Counted from the first letter of the stretch, positions 17,700-26,205 are shown. The stretch: DNA of 58,327 nt from JAWXUK01 sp044432725 (GCA_044432725.1 JAWXUL010000015.1:1-58327), one strand, 5' to 3'. A program made the numbers and translations. The notes: a model not told the origin generated them from the letters alone.

Positions 17700-18391
17700 T
17701 GACTGTCCTCTTTGACGGCTTCAAATTTATACCCCACACCCCAAACAGTTTTTAAATACCAACGATCGCTGACTTTTTCCAATTTCTCTCGCAAACGTTT
17801 GATATGCACATCCACTGTACGAGAATCTCCAAAATACTCAAAGCCCCATACCTTGTCAAGAAGCTGATTTCTGGAAAAAACTTTATTGGGAGATGCTGCA
17901 AGATGATACAAAAGCTCCAACTCTTTGGGTGGTGTGTCCAAACGTTCCCCTTCCACAATCAACTCATATGCCTCTAAATCCACAGAAAACCCAGGAAAAA
18001 CCAATATTTTTTCTGCTTCCTCTGTGCCTCCAGAGCGTCTTAACACAGCTTGTATTCTTGCAAGCACTTCTTTGATTTCAAAAGATTTCACAATATAATC
18101 ATCTGCTCCCATACCAAGAGCACGTATTTTATCTGATGTTTCCCCCTTGGCTGTCAGCATAATCACTGGGGTTTTGTCCATATCCCGAATTTTTTCCAAG
18201 ACAATCCAACCACTCACCTCTGGCAGCATGATATCAAGCAAAACCAAATCAGGTTGATAGCTGGCAAAAAGCTCTAACCCTTTGGCACCATCCATTGCAA
18301 TCATGGTGTCAAAGCCTTCTTTCTCTAAGTACATATCTAGTAATTGGGCAATGTTGTCTTCATCCTCGATAATCAGAACCTTTGTCGCCAT
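17696..18391 (-). CDS. OmpR/PhoB-family response regulator
   Basis: A 231-residue DNA-binding regulator. The receiver domain (about 1-118) has the acidic pair ED at 10-11, phospho-acceptor Asp53 (LVLLDIMLP), Thr in MLTAKGE and the conserved Lys in DYIVKSF. The DNA-binding winged helix (about 130-228) has PPKELELLYHLA, KVFSRNQLLDKVWG and SRTVDVHIKRLREKL, the recognition helix region of this family. The ATG at 18391 follows AAAGGAGTGG. First gene of the regulator-kinase-htrA operon with its own promoter upstream. Confidence 0.96.
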   Translation of the reverse strand: MATKVLIIEDEDNIAQLLDMYLEKEGFDTMIAMDGAKGLELFASYQPDLVLLDIMLPEVSGWIVLEKIRDMDKTPVIMLTAKGETSDKIRALGMGADDYIVKSFEIKEVLARIQAVLRRSGGTEEAEKILVFPGFSVDLEAYELIVEGERLDTPPKELELLYHLAASPNKVFSRNQLLDKVWGFEYFGDSRTVDVHIKRLREKLEKVSDRWYLKTVWGVGYKFEAVKEDSQ

Positions 18392-18426
18392 AGCAAACCA
18401 CTCCTTTCGAAAAATTAACTACTTAT

Positions 18427-18455
18427 ATTATACCCTATTTTACATTTTTCAGCAA
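18427..18455 (-). promoter_or_regulatory. Promoter of the response regulator-kinase-htrA operon
   Basis: On the minus strand TTGCTG (18455-18450), 17-bp spacer, TATAAT (18432-18427). It lies just past the terminator of the upstream small gene. Confidence 0.75.
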
Positions 18456-18464
18456 GGGTTTTTC

Positions 18465-18504
18465 TAAAAAAATATAGTTCTTACCAAGAAAGTAAGAACT
18501 ATAT
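18465..18504 (-). terminator. Terminator of the TSCPD gene
   Basis: Perfect 13-bp stem: GTAAGAACTATAT (18492-18504) with ATATAGTTCTTAC (18472-18484), followed on the minus strand by seven T residues. Confidence 0.92.
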
Positions 18505-18519
18505 CAAGTAGCGCAGAAG

Positions 18520-18765
18520 TCATCCCTCTACTGTTTTCAATGCTTGGGCGATTTGGTCAGGGCAAGAAGTGGGTCTGCCACCACAAGGAATCCCTTCCAA
18601 TTTCTCGATTGCTTCGTCAACTTCCATACCAGTGAGCAAAGTTTTCAGTCCTAATAAATTCCCAGGACAGCCACCCATAATATCAATCCCTTGAATCTTT
18701 CCATCTTCCACTTCTATTTGAAACTCTTTGGCACAAACGCCCTTTGGCGCATAATTTATCATCAT
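18520..18765 (-). CDS. TSCPD-domain protein (TIGR03905 type)
   Basis: An 81-residue protein made of one TSCPD domain, seen here in PTSCPDQIAQAL near the C-terminus. Other family marks: MMINYAPKGVCAKEF at the start, the central GGCPGNLLGL and IPCGGRPTSCPD with conserved Cys residues. The same domain occurs at the C-terminus of some B12-dependent ribonucleotide reductases and as small stand-alone proteins in Clostridia; the function of the stand-alone form is not established. ATG at 18765 has AAGGAGCC upstream (ATG at 18762 is an alternative). It has its own promoter and a strong terminator, so it is a single-gene unit downstream of spo0A. Confidence 0.9.
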   Translation of the reverse strand: MMINYAPKGVCAKEFQIEVEDGKIQGIDIMGGCPGNLLGLKTLLTGMEVDEAIEKLEGIPCGGRPTSCPDQIAQALKTVEG

Positions 18766-18833
18766 ACTTTTGGCTCCTTTTTACATTTTCCTTCGTCTTA
18801 GTGTTTCCCTAATGTTTTACTAAGACTACCTAT

Positions 18834-18862
18834 AGTATATCAGAAATGATTGTAAGAATCAA
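18834..18862 (-). promoter_or_regulatory. Promoter of the TSCPD gene
   Basis: On the minus strand TTGATT (18862-18857), 17-bp spacer, TATACT (18839-18834). The leader holds an 8-bp inverted repeat GTCTTAGT/ACTAAGAC just ahead of the ribosome binding site. Confidence 0.65.
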
Positions 18863-18952
18863 GAGTCCCACAAAAACTTTTGCCCAGTCAGATTTCAGCA
18901 TTTTGATAGAAGAGTCTGGAAAAGGAAAGAAACCTTGATGCCTTGCCTGCCC

Positions 18953-19720
18953 TTATGATCTCTCTTGCATTTGCAAACGCAAACGGTCTGCAATCATGGC
19001 AATAAATTCGCTGTTGGTTGGTTTGCCTTTGATATTAGAGACTGTGTAACCAAAATACTTTTGCAAAGTCTCTAAGTCTCCACGGTCCCACGCCACCTCG
19101 ATGGCGTGGCGGATGGCTCGCTCCACTCTGCTTGCTGTGGTATGAAAGTCTTTTGCCACTTGAGGATAAAGCACTTTCGTCACTTGATTGATCACTTCAA
19201 TATCAGCAACTGCAATCACAATGGCTTTTCTTAAATACTGATAACCTTTGATATGGGCTGGCACCCCAATTTCGTGAATAATGCTTGTGACAGCACTTTC
19301 CATGCTAATGGGTTTCAAATTCCAACCACGTTCGTTATTGTTTTGCATCCCTAGGATTTGTCGCATTCTTTGACAAATTGCCCCTGGTTTTGCTGGTTTC
19401 GTCATGTAATAATCTACCCCAAGGCTTGCCAGCATATCTGCCATACTGCCACGAACAAAACTAGAGCAAACAATCACTTTCACATCCTTGTTGCTTTTTT
19501 GCAGTTCCTCTAACACTTCCATCCCGTCCATGCCTGACAGCACCAAATCCATCACAATGATGTCTGGACTTTGCTCTTGACATAGGGAAAGAAGTTTGTT
19601 CCCGTCCTCTGTGACACCCACCACAGCAATGTCACCTTCTTTTTCCAGATACTCCCGAAGAGCATTGCTTTGCTCTCCATTACTGTCCCCAATTAGCACC
19701 TTTTTTAATAATTCCATCAT
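18953..19720 (-). CDS. spo0A: Sporulation master regulator Spo0A
   Basis: Phosphorelay response regulator that commits the cell to sporulation. With the ATG at 19720 (5 nt after GGAGG) the protein is 255 residues, the usual size; the longer frame has no ribosome binding site. Receiver domain about 5-125, with acidic GD at 11-12, phospho-acceptor Asp58 (IIVMDLVLSGMDG), Ser/Thr in VCSS and Lys in MTKPAKPG. The effector domain about 145-255 has SIIHEIGVPAHIKGYQYLR, TTASRVERAIRHAIE (DNA-recognition helix) and GKPTNSEFIAMIADRL, all diagnostic of Spo0A. It stands alone; a 0A-box-like site lies upstream, suggesting autoregulation. Confidence 0.98.
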   Translation of the reverse strand: MMELLKKVLIGDSNGEQSNALREYLEKEGDIAVVGVTEDGNKLLSLCQEQSPDIIVMDLVLSGMDGMEVLEELQKSNKDVKVIVCSSFVRGSMADMLASLGVDYYMTKPAKPGAICQRMRQILGMQNNNERGWNLKPISMESAVTSIIHEIGVPAHIKGYQYLRKAIVIAVADIEVINQVTKVLYPQVAKDFHTTASRVERAIRHAIEVAWDRGDLETLQKYFGYTVSNIKGKPTNSEFIAMIADRLRLQMQERS

Positions 19721-20233
19721 TTCTTCCTCCTTGATTTGTGTTTCTTTGAAAAAGCTTTTTCTTCGCTTGAATAAACTCCGTTCCGAAGTATTTCCTTGCT
19801 TAATAATAAAATAACACATATTTTGGGCTAATGCAATAGTTTTACCAATATTTTCCAGAGAAATCGTTCCTTTTGTTTCGACAAAATTGGCATTTTATAG
19901 GAGGATTTTGTCGCTATTTTTAAGCTTTTGTCCGTAATTGGTAGCATTTGTCATATTATGTATCTGGGAATTGTGGAATGTCACAAGGAAAATTTTGTTA
20001 TCTATTCAGGAGAATAAAGGGAATATTCCCCAAAAACACTTTTTTCTATCACGGCTTAATACAAAGAGTTTTCAACATTTCCCTTTTGATTACAAAGAAA
20101 TCCCCTTCTTTTGTAGGAATATCCAAACTTTTACGTGCCATTTCTCTCTTTTTCCTGTGCCAATTAGTTCCTTTTTCTTTTCATTCTTTCGGAATTCATT
20201 ATTTTCCTTTTATTGGATGCCAAGACTTAAGGC
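19721..20233. other. Upstream region of spo0A, no gene
   Basis: About 510 bp without a convincing coding region. Open frames here (for example one near 19938-20255 on the plus strand) are Phe/Ser-rich with no ribosome binding site. It includes a 0A-box-like site at 19877 and a weaker TTTGTCG match at about 19905. Other structure not recognised. Confidence 0.6.
19877..19883 (-). promoter_or_regulatory. 0A-box-like site upstream of spo0A
   Basis: TGTCGAA on the minus strand, within TTTTGTCGAAAC, exactly the core of the known Spo0A-P binding site. It is about 157 bp before the spo0A start codon. A second, weaker TTTGTCG lies about 25 bp further upstream on the opposite strand. Confidence 0.55.
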
Positions 20234-20265
20234 AATACCCAGCCTACCAAGGTAAGCTGGGTATT
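20234..20265. terminator. Hairpin at the 3' end of eno
   Basis: AATACCCAGC/GCTGGGTATT with an inner TACC/GGTA stem. The T tract (TTTTT) is on the plus-strand side; on the eno side only weak T content follows, so it may block antisense reading more strongly than it ends eno. Confidence 0.65.
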
Positions 20266-20288
20266 TTTGTGATAAGTTATTTTCAATC

Positions 20289-21587
20289 TTACAGATTGAA
20301 GAACACTTTTCCACCGTGATATTGTGCTTCTTCGCCCAATTCACGTTCAATGCGAAGTAATTGGTTGTATTTAGCCACACGGTCAGTACGGCTAGGTGCA
20401 CCAGTTTTGATTTGACCACAGTTTGTTGCCACAGCAATATCTGCAATGGTAACGTCTTCTGTTTCACCAGAACGGTGAGAAGCAATGGCTGTATAACCAG
20501 CACGATTTGCCATTTCGATTGCATCCAAAGTTTCTGTCAAAGTACCGATTTGGTTTACTTTGATCAGGATGGAGTTTGCAACACCTTGTTCAATACCATC
20601 AGCAAGACGTTTTGGGTTTGTTACAAACAAATCATCGCCCACAAGTTGGATTTTGTTACCAATTGCTTTGGTGAGCATTGCCCAACCTTCCCAGTCTTGT
20701 TGGTCCATACCATCTTCCAAAGAAATGATAGGATAGTTATCAGCAAATTTCTTCCACATATTGACAAGTTGTTGTTTTGTCATTGTTTTCTTTGCTTTTG
20801 GCAAGTCATAGTTGCCAGTTTCTTTGTTGTACCATTCAGACACAGCAGCGTCAATCGCAATTTTGAAGTCTTTACCTGGAACAAAACCAGCAGCTTCGAT
20901 TGCTTGCACGATTACTTTCAAAGCATCTTCGTCTTTTTTCAAGTTAGGTGCATAACCACCTTCGTCACCCACACCCATAGCAGGAGTGCCGTTTTCTTTC
21001 AAAACAACTTTCAATTTGTGGAACACTTCTGTACATTGACGTAGTGCTTCGTGGAAAGAAGTAGCGCCAACAGGCATAATCATAAATTCTTGGATGTCCA
21101 CGTTGTTGCTTGCGTGTTCACCACCATTGATGATGTTCATCATAGGAGTAGGCAACACTTTCGCATTACAACCACCGATATAGTTGTACAAAGAACAACC
21201 AAGACTTGCAGCTGCAGCTTTTGCACAAGCAAGAGAAGCACCTAAGATAGCGTTTGCGCCCAAACGTTCTTTGTTGTCAGTACCGTCTAATTTAATCATA
21301 GCTCTGTCGATTGCAGCTTGGTCAAGGACGTTCATGCCCACCAAAAGATCAGCAATTTCTGTGTTCACAGCGTTAACAGCTTTGGAAACGCCTTTACCAC
21401 CGAAACGGTTTTTGTCGCCGTCACGAAGTTCGCAAGCTTCATAGTCACCAGTAGAAGCCCCTGAAGGCACTGCTGCACGACCCATGGTTCCATCTTCTAG
21501 GAAAACTTCAACCTCAACAGTGGGGTTACCACGAGAGTCGATGATTTCAAGTCCTTGCACGTCTACGATTTCAATAATTTGTTTCAT
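20289..21587 (-). CDS. eno: Enolase
   Basis: Converts 2-phosphoglycerate to phosphoenolpyruvate in glycolysis. 432 residues, standard length. Motifs: EIIDSRGNPTVEVEV near the N-terminus, GASTGDYEACELRDGD, the EFMIMPVGA loop, GDEGGYAPNL with a catalytic Glu, SLEDGMDQQDWEGW, QLVGDDLFVTNP (metal-binding Asp), and the signature LIKVNQIGTLTETL with the catalytic Lys followed by SHRSGETED. The ATG at 21587 begins MKQIIEIVDV. It is apart from the other glycolytic genes of the window (35-40 kb) and has its own promoter. Confidence 0.98.
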   Translation of the reverse strand: MKQIIEIVDVQGLEIIDSRGNPTVEVEVFLEDGTMGRAAVPSGASTGDYEACELRDGDKNRFGGKGVSKAVNAVNTEIADLLVGMNVLDQAAIDRAMIKLDGTDNKERLGANAILGASLACAKAAAASLGCSLYNYIGGCNAKVLPTPMMNIINGGEHASNNVDIQEFMIMPVGATSFHEALRQCTEVFHKLKVVLKENGTPAMGVGDEGGYAPNLKKDEDALKVIVQAIEAAGFVPGKDFKIAIDAAVSEWYNKETGNYDLPKAKKTMTKQQLVNMWKKFADNYPIISLEDGMDQQDWEGWAMLTKAIGNKIQLVGDDLFVTNPKRLADGIEQGVANSILIKVNQIGTLTETLDAIEMANRAGYTAIASHRSGETEDVTIADIAVATNCGQIKTGAPSRTDRVAKYNQLLRIERELGEEAQYHGGKVFFNL

Positions 21588-21671
21588 AATTTTTCCCTTC
21601 CTCTATCAGAAAATAAATTTTTTGCCTTAAGATAATGGAAAAACCTTCCCATCTCTTATACGCTCCTTTAT

Positions 21672-21700
21672 AGTATACTACTCTTTTCCTTTTTTTTCAA
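21672..21700 (-). promoter_or_regulatory. Promoter of eno
   Basis: On the minus strand TTGAAA (21700-21695), 17-bp spacer, TATACT (21677-21672), about 85 bp before the start codon. Confidence 0.65.
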
Positions 21701-21830
21701 TCATTGTTTGCATAAAAAACAATGAAATTTTCAATGCTTTTTTCCTATTTTTCAGCAACATTGTCTAAAGAGCCCCTCTAAAACCCTTGAAAGAGGGAAA
21801 AAACTCTTTCTTTGCCTCTCATTTTCTCAG

Positions 21831-21869
21831 AAAAAAAGTCCCCTCAGCTTCTCAAAAGAAGCTGAGGGG
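21831..21869 (-). terminator. Terminator of the SH3-domain gene
   Basis: Perfect 13-bp stem CCCCTCAGCTTCT/AGAAGCTGAGGGG, loop of four, followed on the minus strand by a T-rich tract (seven T at 21837-21831). Confidence 0.92.
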
Positions 21870-21893
21870 AAAGAAGAGCTGTAAGGTATGCCC

Positions 21894-23165
21894 TTAGTCC
21901 ATTTTAATATAGTCGCCCATCATATAACCTGTTTCTTTGCCGTTAGATCCGATAAAGGTGATTTCATACCAACCGTTTCCAGCGTCAGAAACCACAGTGA
22001 TGGCACTCCCCAAAGTAGCAGTTGCCAAAATATCATGGTCTGTGCCAGCACCCGCACGAATCCGCACGCCACTTTCTGCAATGGTAGCAGAACCTGTCCC
22101 CAAAGAACCACTACTGCTAGAAGTATCAGGGCTTGTGGTGCTGCTGCCAGTTGAAGTTGTGGGTAAACTACCTGATGTCATGGTGATATACTCCCCAAGG
22201 ACATAGCCTGTTTGTTTGGTGCCACCTGTGCCAGTATAGCTGATTTGGTACCAGCCATCTGCAGCTGCTGCAAGGACAGAAATCTCTGCCCCATCAGAAA
22301 GAGAAGCCAGTCTATCATAACTGGTCCCTGCTCCTGCACGGACATTCAATCCACCAGAAGCACCAGAAATCACAGCACTCCCACTCCCTGATGTGCTTGG
22401 TGTGGTAGGCGTTGTTGGGGTTGTTGGTGTGGTTGGAGTCGTTGTGTCATCGCTGAAGTTGAGGTCCTCGTCCACCCCTGCCATGTCGTCCTCCACCAAA
22501 GGTTCTTCTGTTCCACCTTGCTCTCCTGCGTCACCATCTGGAGTGACAGTGGCATCTGGAGTCACAGCAGTATCAGGACTTTCTGGAGGGGTTGTTGGGG
22601 TTTCTCCAGCGTCTGGTGTTTCAGCGATATCTGGGGTCTCGCCATCTTCCCCTTGGGTCGCAGACCCTCCCACAAGAAGAGGTAACACTTCTTGCACCAC
22701 AATAAATCCAGCTGTAAAAATCAGCACCATAGAAATGGCAAAGCCCACAAAATGCCGTGGGTCCATCCCCACACCACTGGCTGCTGGACGTTTTTTGGTT
22801 TTACCAGTATAATTGCTATGTCTCTCGTCGCAGAAGGGACAACGACGATAGGTGACAGAATAATCTTCCCCACAGTTATCGCACAATACCACGTCATTGC
22901 GTTTTTGCACAGAGATTTTGCTCTCGTCTGTCTCCAGCCCTTGATCCTCTTCTGTGCTTATGGAATAATCTTCGTCCAAGGAAAAATCCTCGTCCAAAGC
23001 AAAATCTTCTTGTCGGCTTTCCCAAGATTCCCAATCGGTATCCAGTTGATAGCCCTCTGCTTCATATACCTCGTCACTGGTCTCGAAAGAGGCTGTGTCT
23101 TCCTTTAATATTGCATCCAAGTCCTCGTTTTCTCTTGGCTTGTTACTCTTGTTTTTTCGTGCCAT
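21894..23165 (-). CDS. Zinc-ribbon membrane protein with two extracellular SH3 domains
   Basis: A 423-residue protein not matching a named family as a whole. N-terminal 90 residues are acidic and probably disordered. A zinc ribbon follows: CDNCG (Cys95, Cys98) and CPFC (Cys109, Cys112). One membrane helix at about 139-160 puts the C-terminal part outside. That part has a linker made of ETPD, VTPD and TTPTTP repeats, then two bacterial SH3 domains (about 262-330 and 360-423), each with the GLNVRAGAGTSYD/GVRIRAGAGTDHD opening and GWYQI/GWYEI. Such SH3 domains usually bind peptidoglycan. The arrangement suggests a cytoplasmic metal- or partner-binding head coupled to wall binding; this is inference. 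Monocistronic: own terminator, ATG at 23165. Confidence 0.85.
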   Translation of the reverse strand: MARKNKSNKPRENEDLDAILKEDTASFETSDEVYEAEGYQLDTDWESWESRQEDFALDEDFSLDEDYSISTEEDQGLETDESKISVQKRNDVVLCDNCGEDYSVTYRRCPFCDERHSNYTGKTKKRPAASGVGMDPRHFVGFAISMVLIFTAGFIVVQEVLPLLVGGSATQGEDGETPDIAETPDAGETPTTPPESPDTAVTPDATVTPDGDAGEQGGTEEPLVEDDMAGVDEDLNFSDDTTTPTTPTTPTTPTTPSTSGSGSAVISGASGGLNVRAGAGTSYDRLASLSDGAEISVLAAAADGWYQISYTGTGGTKQTGYVLGEYITMTSGSLPTTSTGSSTTSPDTSSSSGSLGTGSATIAESGVRIRAGAGTDHDILATATLGSAITVVSDAGNGWYEITFIGSNGKETGYMMGDYIKMD

Positions 23166-23463
23166 ATATCTTTGTCCTCCATCCTTTGTACCCTTGCAAA
23201 TTCGAATACGCCCACTTTAATCTTACTCCTGTCTGTCTATCTCTTCCACTGCCTTTGCTTCACGATTCTTGGGGCAAAGGGTCTATGAGACACAGTACAC
23301 AATAGGCTATTTTATATCATACCTTTTATTTTCTCTCCAGTCAATGGGTAAAGCAAAAAAAGTTTCTTTTTTTTTGCCTTTCCCACTCTTTTCCTGTCAT
23401 TCCGAGTTTTTCCACAAGGAAAGAAAAACTGGGAAATTTCTTTTTTTAATCCCATTCTTTTCC

Positions 23464-23492
23464 TTGACCTCCCTTCTCTTTTCTAGTATAAT
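23464..23492 (+). promoter_or_regulatory. Promoter of mtaB
   Basis: TTGACC (23464-23469), 17-bp spacer, TATAAT (23487-23492), about 48 bp before the start codon. Confidence 0.85.
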
Positions 23493-23539
23493 AAAAAATT
23501 AGTAACTTAAAATCCCTCATCATGATTCGGAGGTTTCCA

Positions 23540-24865
23540 ATGGAATTTTCCATTTATACACTGGGTTGTAAATCCAACCAATATGAAAGTCAAGCAATGG
23601 CAAAACTCTTAAACCAACGTGGTCACAAAGAAGTCCCTCTTTCTGAGGCTTCTCAGGCTGTCATCATCAACACCTGCTCTGTGACAGCACTCAGCGACAA
23701 AAAATCAAGGCAAACCATTCGCTCTTTGAAAAAGAAAAACCCAAAAACCCTCCTTGCTGTCTGTGGTTGTTATGCACAGCTAGAACCAGAAGAAATCGCA
23801 AAACTAGAAGTCAACCTCATCGGTGGCACTGGAGATCACCTTTCTTTCATTCAAGAGTTAGAAACCCTTTTTGCCCAGTACAATCCAGAAGTGCGACACC
23901 TTCCCTTCAATGACCCCAGATTAAGACTGGGGATTGAACAGCTCCCCAGTGGAGGCTTAGAAGGCCGCACCCGTGCTTTGTTAAAAATCCAAGACGGCTG
24001 CGAGAATTACTGTAGCTATTGTATCATTCCCTATGCACGGGGGAAAATTCGCTCCCTCTCCCCAGTGGATTCCGCACTTGCCATTCACGATTTAATCGGA
24101 CAAGGCTTCTCGGAAATCGTCCTCACTGGTATCGAGATTGCTTCTTGGGGAAAGGATTTACCAGCACAAGAATCTCTCCTTGATTTTCTTGCTATGGCAA
24201 ATGATATCGCCACAGGATACGCAGAAACAGAAGGAAAAGAAATCTATTTTCGCCTTGGCTCCCTAGAACCTAGGACGATCACCCAAGAATTTTGTTCCCA
24301 AGTTTCTAAAATGCCAAGCGTCCGTCCCCATTTTCACCTTTCTTTGCAATCAGGGAGCGACACAGTCTTAAAGCGAATGAATCGGAAATATAACACAGAA
24401 AGATTTTTCCGGTCCCTGACTTTTCTGAGAACAGCCTTTGACAAACCTGCCCTCACCACAGATGTGATTGTTGGTTTCCCCCAAGAATCTCCAGAGGAAT
24501 TCCAAGAAACCCTTAAGTTTTTGGAAAAATGTGCCTTCTCTGCCCTCCACGTATTCCCCTATTCCCCCAGAGATGGCACTCCCGCTGCCAAAATGGAAGG
24601 ACAAATCACCAAAGAAGTGAAAAGCCAACGCAGTGCAGAAGGCATCGCCCTAGGAAAAAAAATGCAACAGGCATACGAAAAGCAGTTTATCGGTACAAGC
24701 CTTCCTGTTTTATTTGAAAGCCAAAATCTACAGGAATCTTTGTGGACAGGGCTCTCACCACAGCACATCCAAGTCACCGTGACAAGTCAAGAAGCCCTAC
24801 AAAACAAAACTTGTCTGGTCCATATCACCGCCCAAGAAGATAACAGATTAAAAGGTCAGCTGTAA
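23540..24865 (+). CDS. mtaB: tRNA threonylcarbamoyladenosine methylthiotransferase
   Basis: Radical-SAM enzyme that converts t6A37 to ms2t6A37 in tRNAs reading ANN codons. The ATG at 23540 follows CGGAGG by 8 nt and gives 441 residues; a longer frame starts at 23522 without a site. Domains: N-terminal UPF0004 domain with TLGCKSNQYES, NTCSVTALSDKKSRQTIR and VCGCYAQ (three Cys for one FeS cluster), then the radical-SAM core with GCENYCSYCIIPYARGKIRS (CxxxCxxC), LTGIEIASWGKD, HLSLQSGSD and TDVIVGFPQE. The C-terminal part (about 375-441) is a TRAM-like domain. Length and motifs fit the MtaB subfamily. No terminator is visible before ychF. Confidence 0.94.
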   Translation: MEFSIYTLGCKSNQYESQAMAKLLNQRGHKEVPLSEASQAVIINTCSVTALSDKKSRQTIRSLKKKNPKTLLAVCGCYAQLEPEEIAKLEVNLIGGTGDHLSFIQELETLFAQYNPEVRHLPFNDPRLRLGIEQLPSGGLEGRTRALLKIQDGCENYCSYCIIPYARGKIRSLSPVDSALAIHDLIGQGFSEIVLTGIEIASWGKDLPAQESLLDFLAMANDIATGYAETEGKEIYFRLGSLEPRTITQEFCSQVSKMPSVRPHFHLSLQSGSDTVLKRMNRKYNTERFFRSLTFLRTAFDKPALTTDVIVGFPQESPEEFQETLKFLEKCAFSALHVFPYSPRDGTPAAKMEGQITKEVKSQRSAEGIALGKKMQQAYEKQFIGTSLPVLFESQNLQESLWTGLSPQHIQVTVTSQEALQNKTCLVHITAQEDNRLKGQL

Positions 24866-24967
24866 ACAAATCACAAGAAAAATTATAAGAAAAAATAATC
24901 AAAGACATTACCCCTGATGTGGGATTGTCTAATACTCTTTCTATTTAAAAATAAACAATTAAATTAT

Positions 24968-25057
24968 CGTCTATCTTTGTTCTTGTCAAGACGGAGGAGT
25001 TCTGAATCCTTGGTGGATTCAGGGGGACGACAACGTAGACAAGGGCACAGAGAGGCG
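24968..25057 (+). ncRNA. Candidate structured RNA element in the ychF leader (copy B)
   Basis: Arms 24968-24987 and 25038-25057 form a 20-position stem with 18 pairs, three of them G-U. Inside is a perfect hairpin CTGAATCC/GGATTCAG (25002-25009/25015-25022). The 5' arm is nearly the same as in the element at 14916-15002, and the inner hairpin recurs in the element at 42859-43019. It ends 56 nt before the ychF start codon. Not matched to a known riboswitch class by eye. Confidence 0.5.
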
Positions 25058-25113
25058 GTTAGTTACTGTTTGTTTTTAGATGGAACGAGTATAAAGTTAA
25101 AAGGAGAAATAAT

Positions 25114-26205
25114 ATGAAATTAGGAATCGTCGGACTGCCCAACGTGGGCAAAAGCACTCTATTTAATGCTATCACCAATGCAGGGGCTGAATCAGCCAAC
25201 TACCCTTTCTGTACCATTGACCCCAACGTGGGCATGGTCACAGTCCCAGACCCCAGACTGGATGCCTTAAATAAAATGTATCAACCAAAAAAACTCACCC
25301 CAGCTGTCATTGAATTTGTGGATATTGCAGGACTTGTGAAAGGCGCCAGCAAAGGGGAAGGTCTTGGAAACAAATTTCTATCAAACATTCGTATGACGGA
25401 TGCCATCGTCCATGTGGTGCGTTGCTTCGATGACGAAAATGTGATTCACGTAGAAGGCTCTACTGACCCCATCCGTGACATGGACACCATTGATCTGGAA
25501 CTGGTCATGGCTGATGTGGAAATGGTGGAACGTCGCATCGAAAAAGCCGAAAAAGCTGCCAGAGGAGATAAGAAGTTCCAAGGGGAAGTGGATGTGTTCC
25601 AGTCTCTGTTGGCTTGGCTCAACGACGGAAACTCTGCCCGCAGCTATGAATGTGATGAGGACACAGCAGCCATCATCGCCACCTCGGAACTCCTCTCTTT
25701 AAAACCCATTATCTACGCTGCCAACCTTGACGAAGAAGGCTTTGCCTCCCCAAGTGTTGTGCCTTATTTCTTGCAAGTGCAAGAACGTGCTGCCAAACAA
25801 TCTGCCCAGTTGATTCCCATCTGTGCCCAATTAGAAGCAGAGATTTCTGGACTAGACGGGGAAGAAAAAGCAATGTTTTTAGAGGAATTGGGGATTGAAC
25901 AATCTGGATTGGATCGTTTGGTCACAGCAAGTTATGATCTGTTAGGGCTGATTTCCTATCTCACCTCTGGCTCTGATGAATGTCGTGCTTGGACTATCAC
26001 AAAAGGGACCAAAGCCCCTGGTGCAGCTGGGAAAATCCACACAGACTTCGAACGTGGCTTTATCCGTGCAGAAGTGATTTCCTTCAATGATTTGATTTCC
26101 TCTGGCTCTATGGCTGCTGCCAAAGAAAAGGGTCAGGTTCGCTCAGAAGGCAAAGAGTATGTGGTGGAAGATGGTGACATTATCCTGTTCCGATTCAACG
26201 TATAA
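25114..26205 (+). CDS. ychF: Redox-regulated ATPase YchF (Obg-like ATPase)
   Basis: P-loop protein of the Obg family that prefers ATP to GTP and binds ribosomes; implicated in translation and oxidative-stress response in other bacteria. 363 residues, standard length. Motifs: LVGLPNVGKSTLFNAIT-like start (IVGLPNVGKST), ANYPFCTIDPNVG, VDIAGLVKGASKGEGLGNKFL (G3), and the NLDE segment replacing the usual G4 NKxD, as expected for YchF. The C-terminal TGS domain has TKGTKAPGAAGKIHTDFERGF and EVISFNDL. ATG 25114 after AAAGGAG. The gene follows mtaB by 248 bp with the structured leader described at 24968, and putP follows after 12 bp. Confidence 0.97.
   Translation: MKLGIVGLPNVGKSTLFNAITNAGAESANYPFCTIDPNVGMVTVPDPRLDALNKMYQPKKLTPAVIEFVDIAGLVKGASKGEGLGNKFLSNIRMTDAIVHVVRCFDDENVIHVEGSTDPIRDMDTIDLELVMADVEMVERRIEKAEKAARGDKKFQGEVDVFQSLLAWLNDGNSARSYECDEDTAAIIATSELLSLKPIIYAANLDEEGFASPSVVPYFLQVQERAAKQSAQLIPICAQLEAEISGLDGEEKAMFLEELGIEQSGLDRLVTASYDLLGLISYLTSGSDECRAWTITKGTKAPGAAGKIHTDFERGFIRAEVISFNDLISSGSMAAAKEKGQVRSEGKEYVVEDGDIILFRFNV

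Noticed and set aside
19938..20255. Phe/Ser-rich open frame in the spo0A upstream region
   Set aside because: No start signals, skewed composition typical of AT-rich non-coding DNA.
24866..25113. Known riboswitch, 6S RNA or SRP RNA in the ychF leader
   Set aside because: I looked for recognisable cores of common classes and found none; the match is to another locus in the same window.
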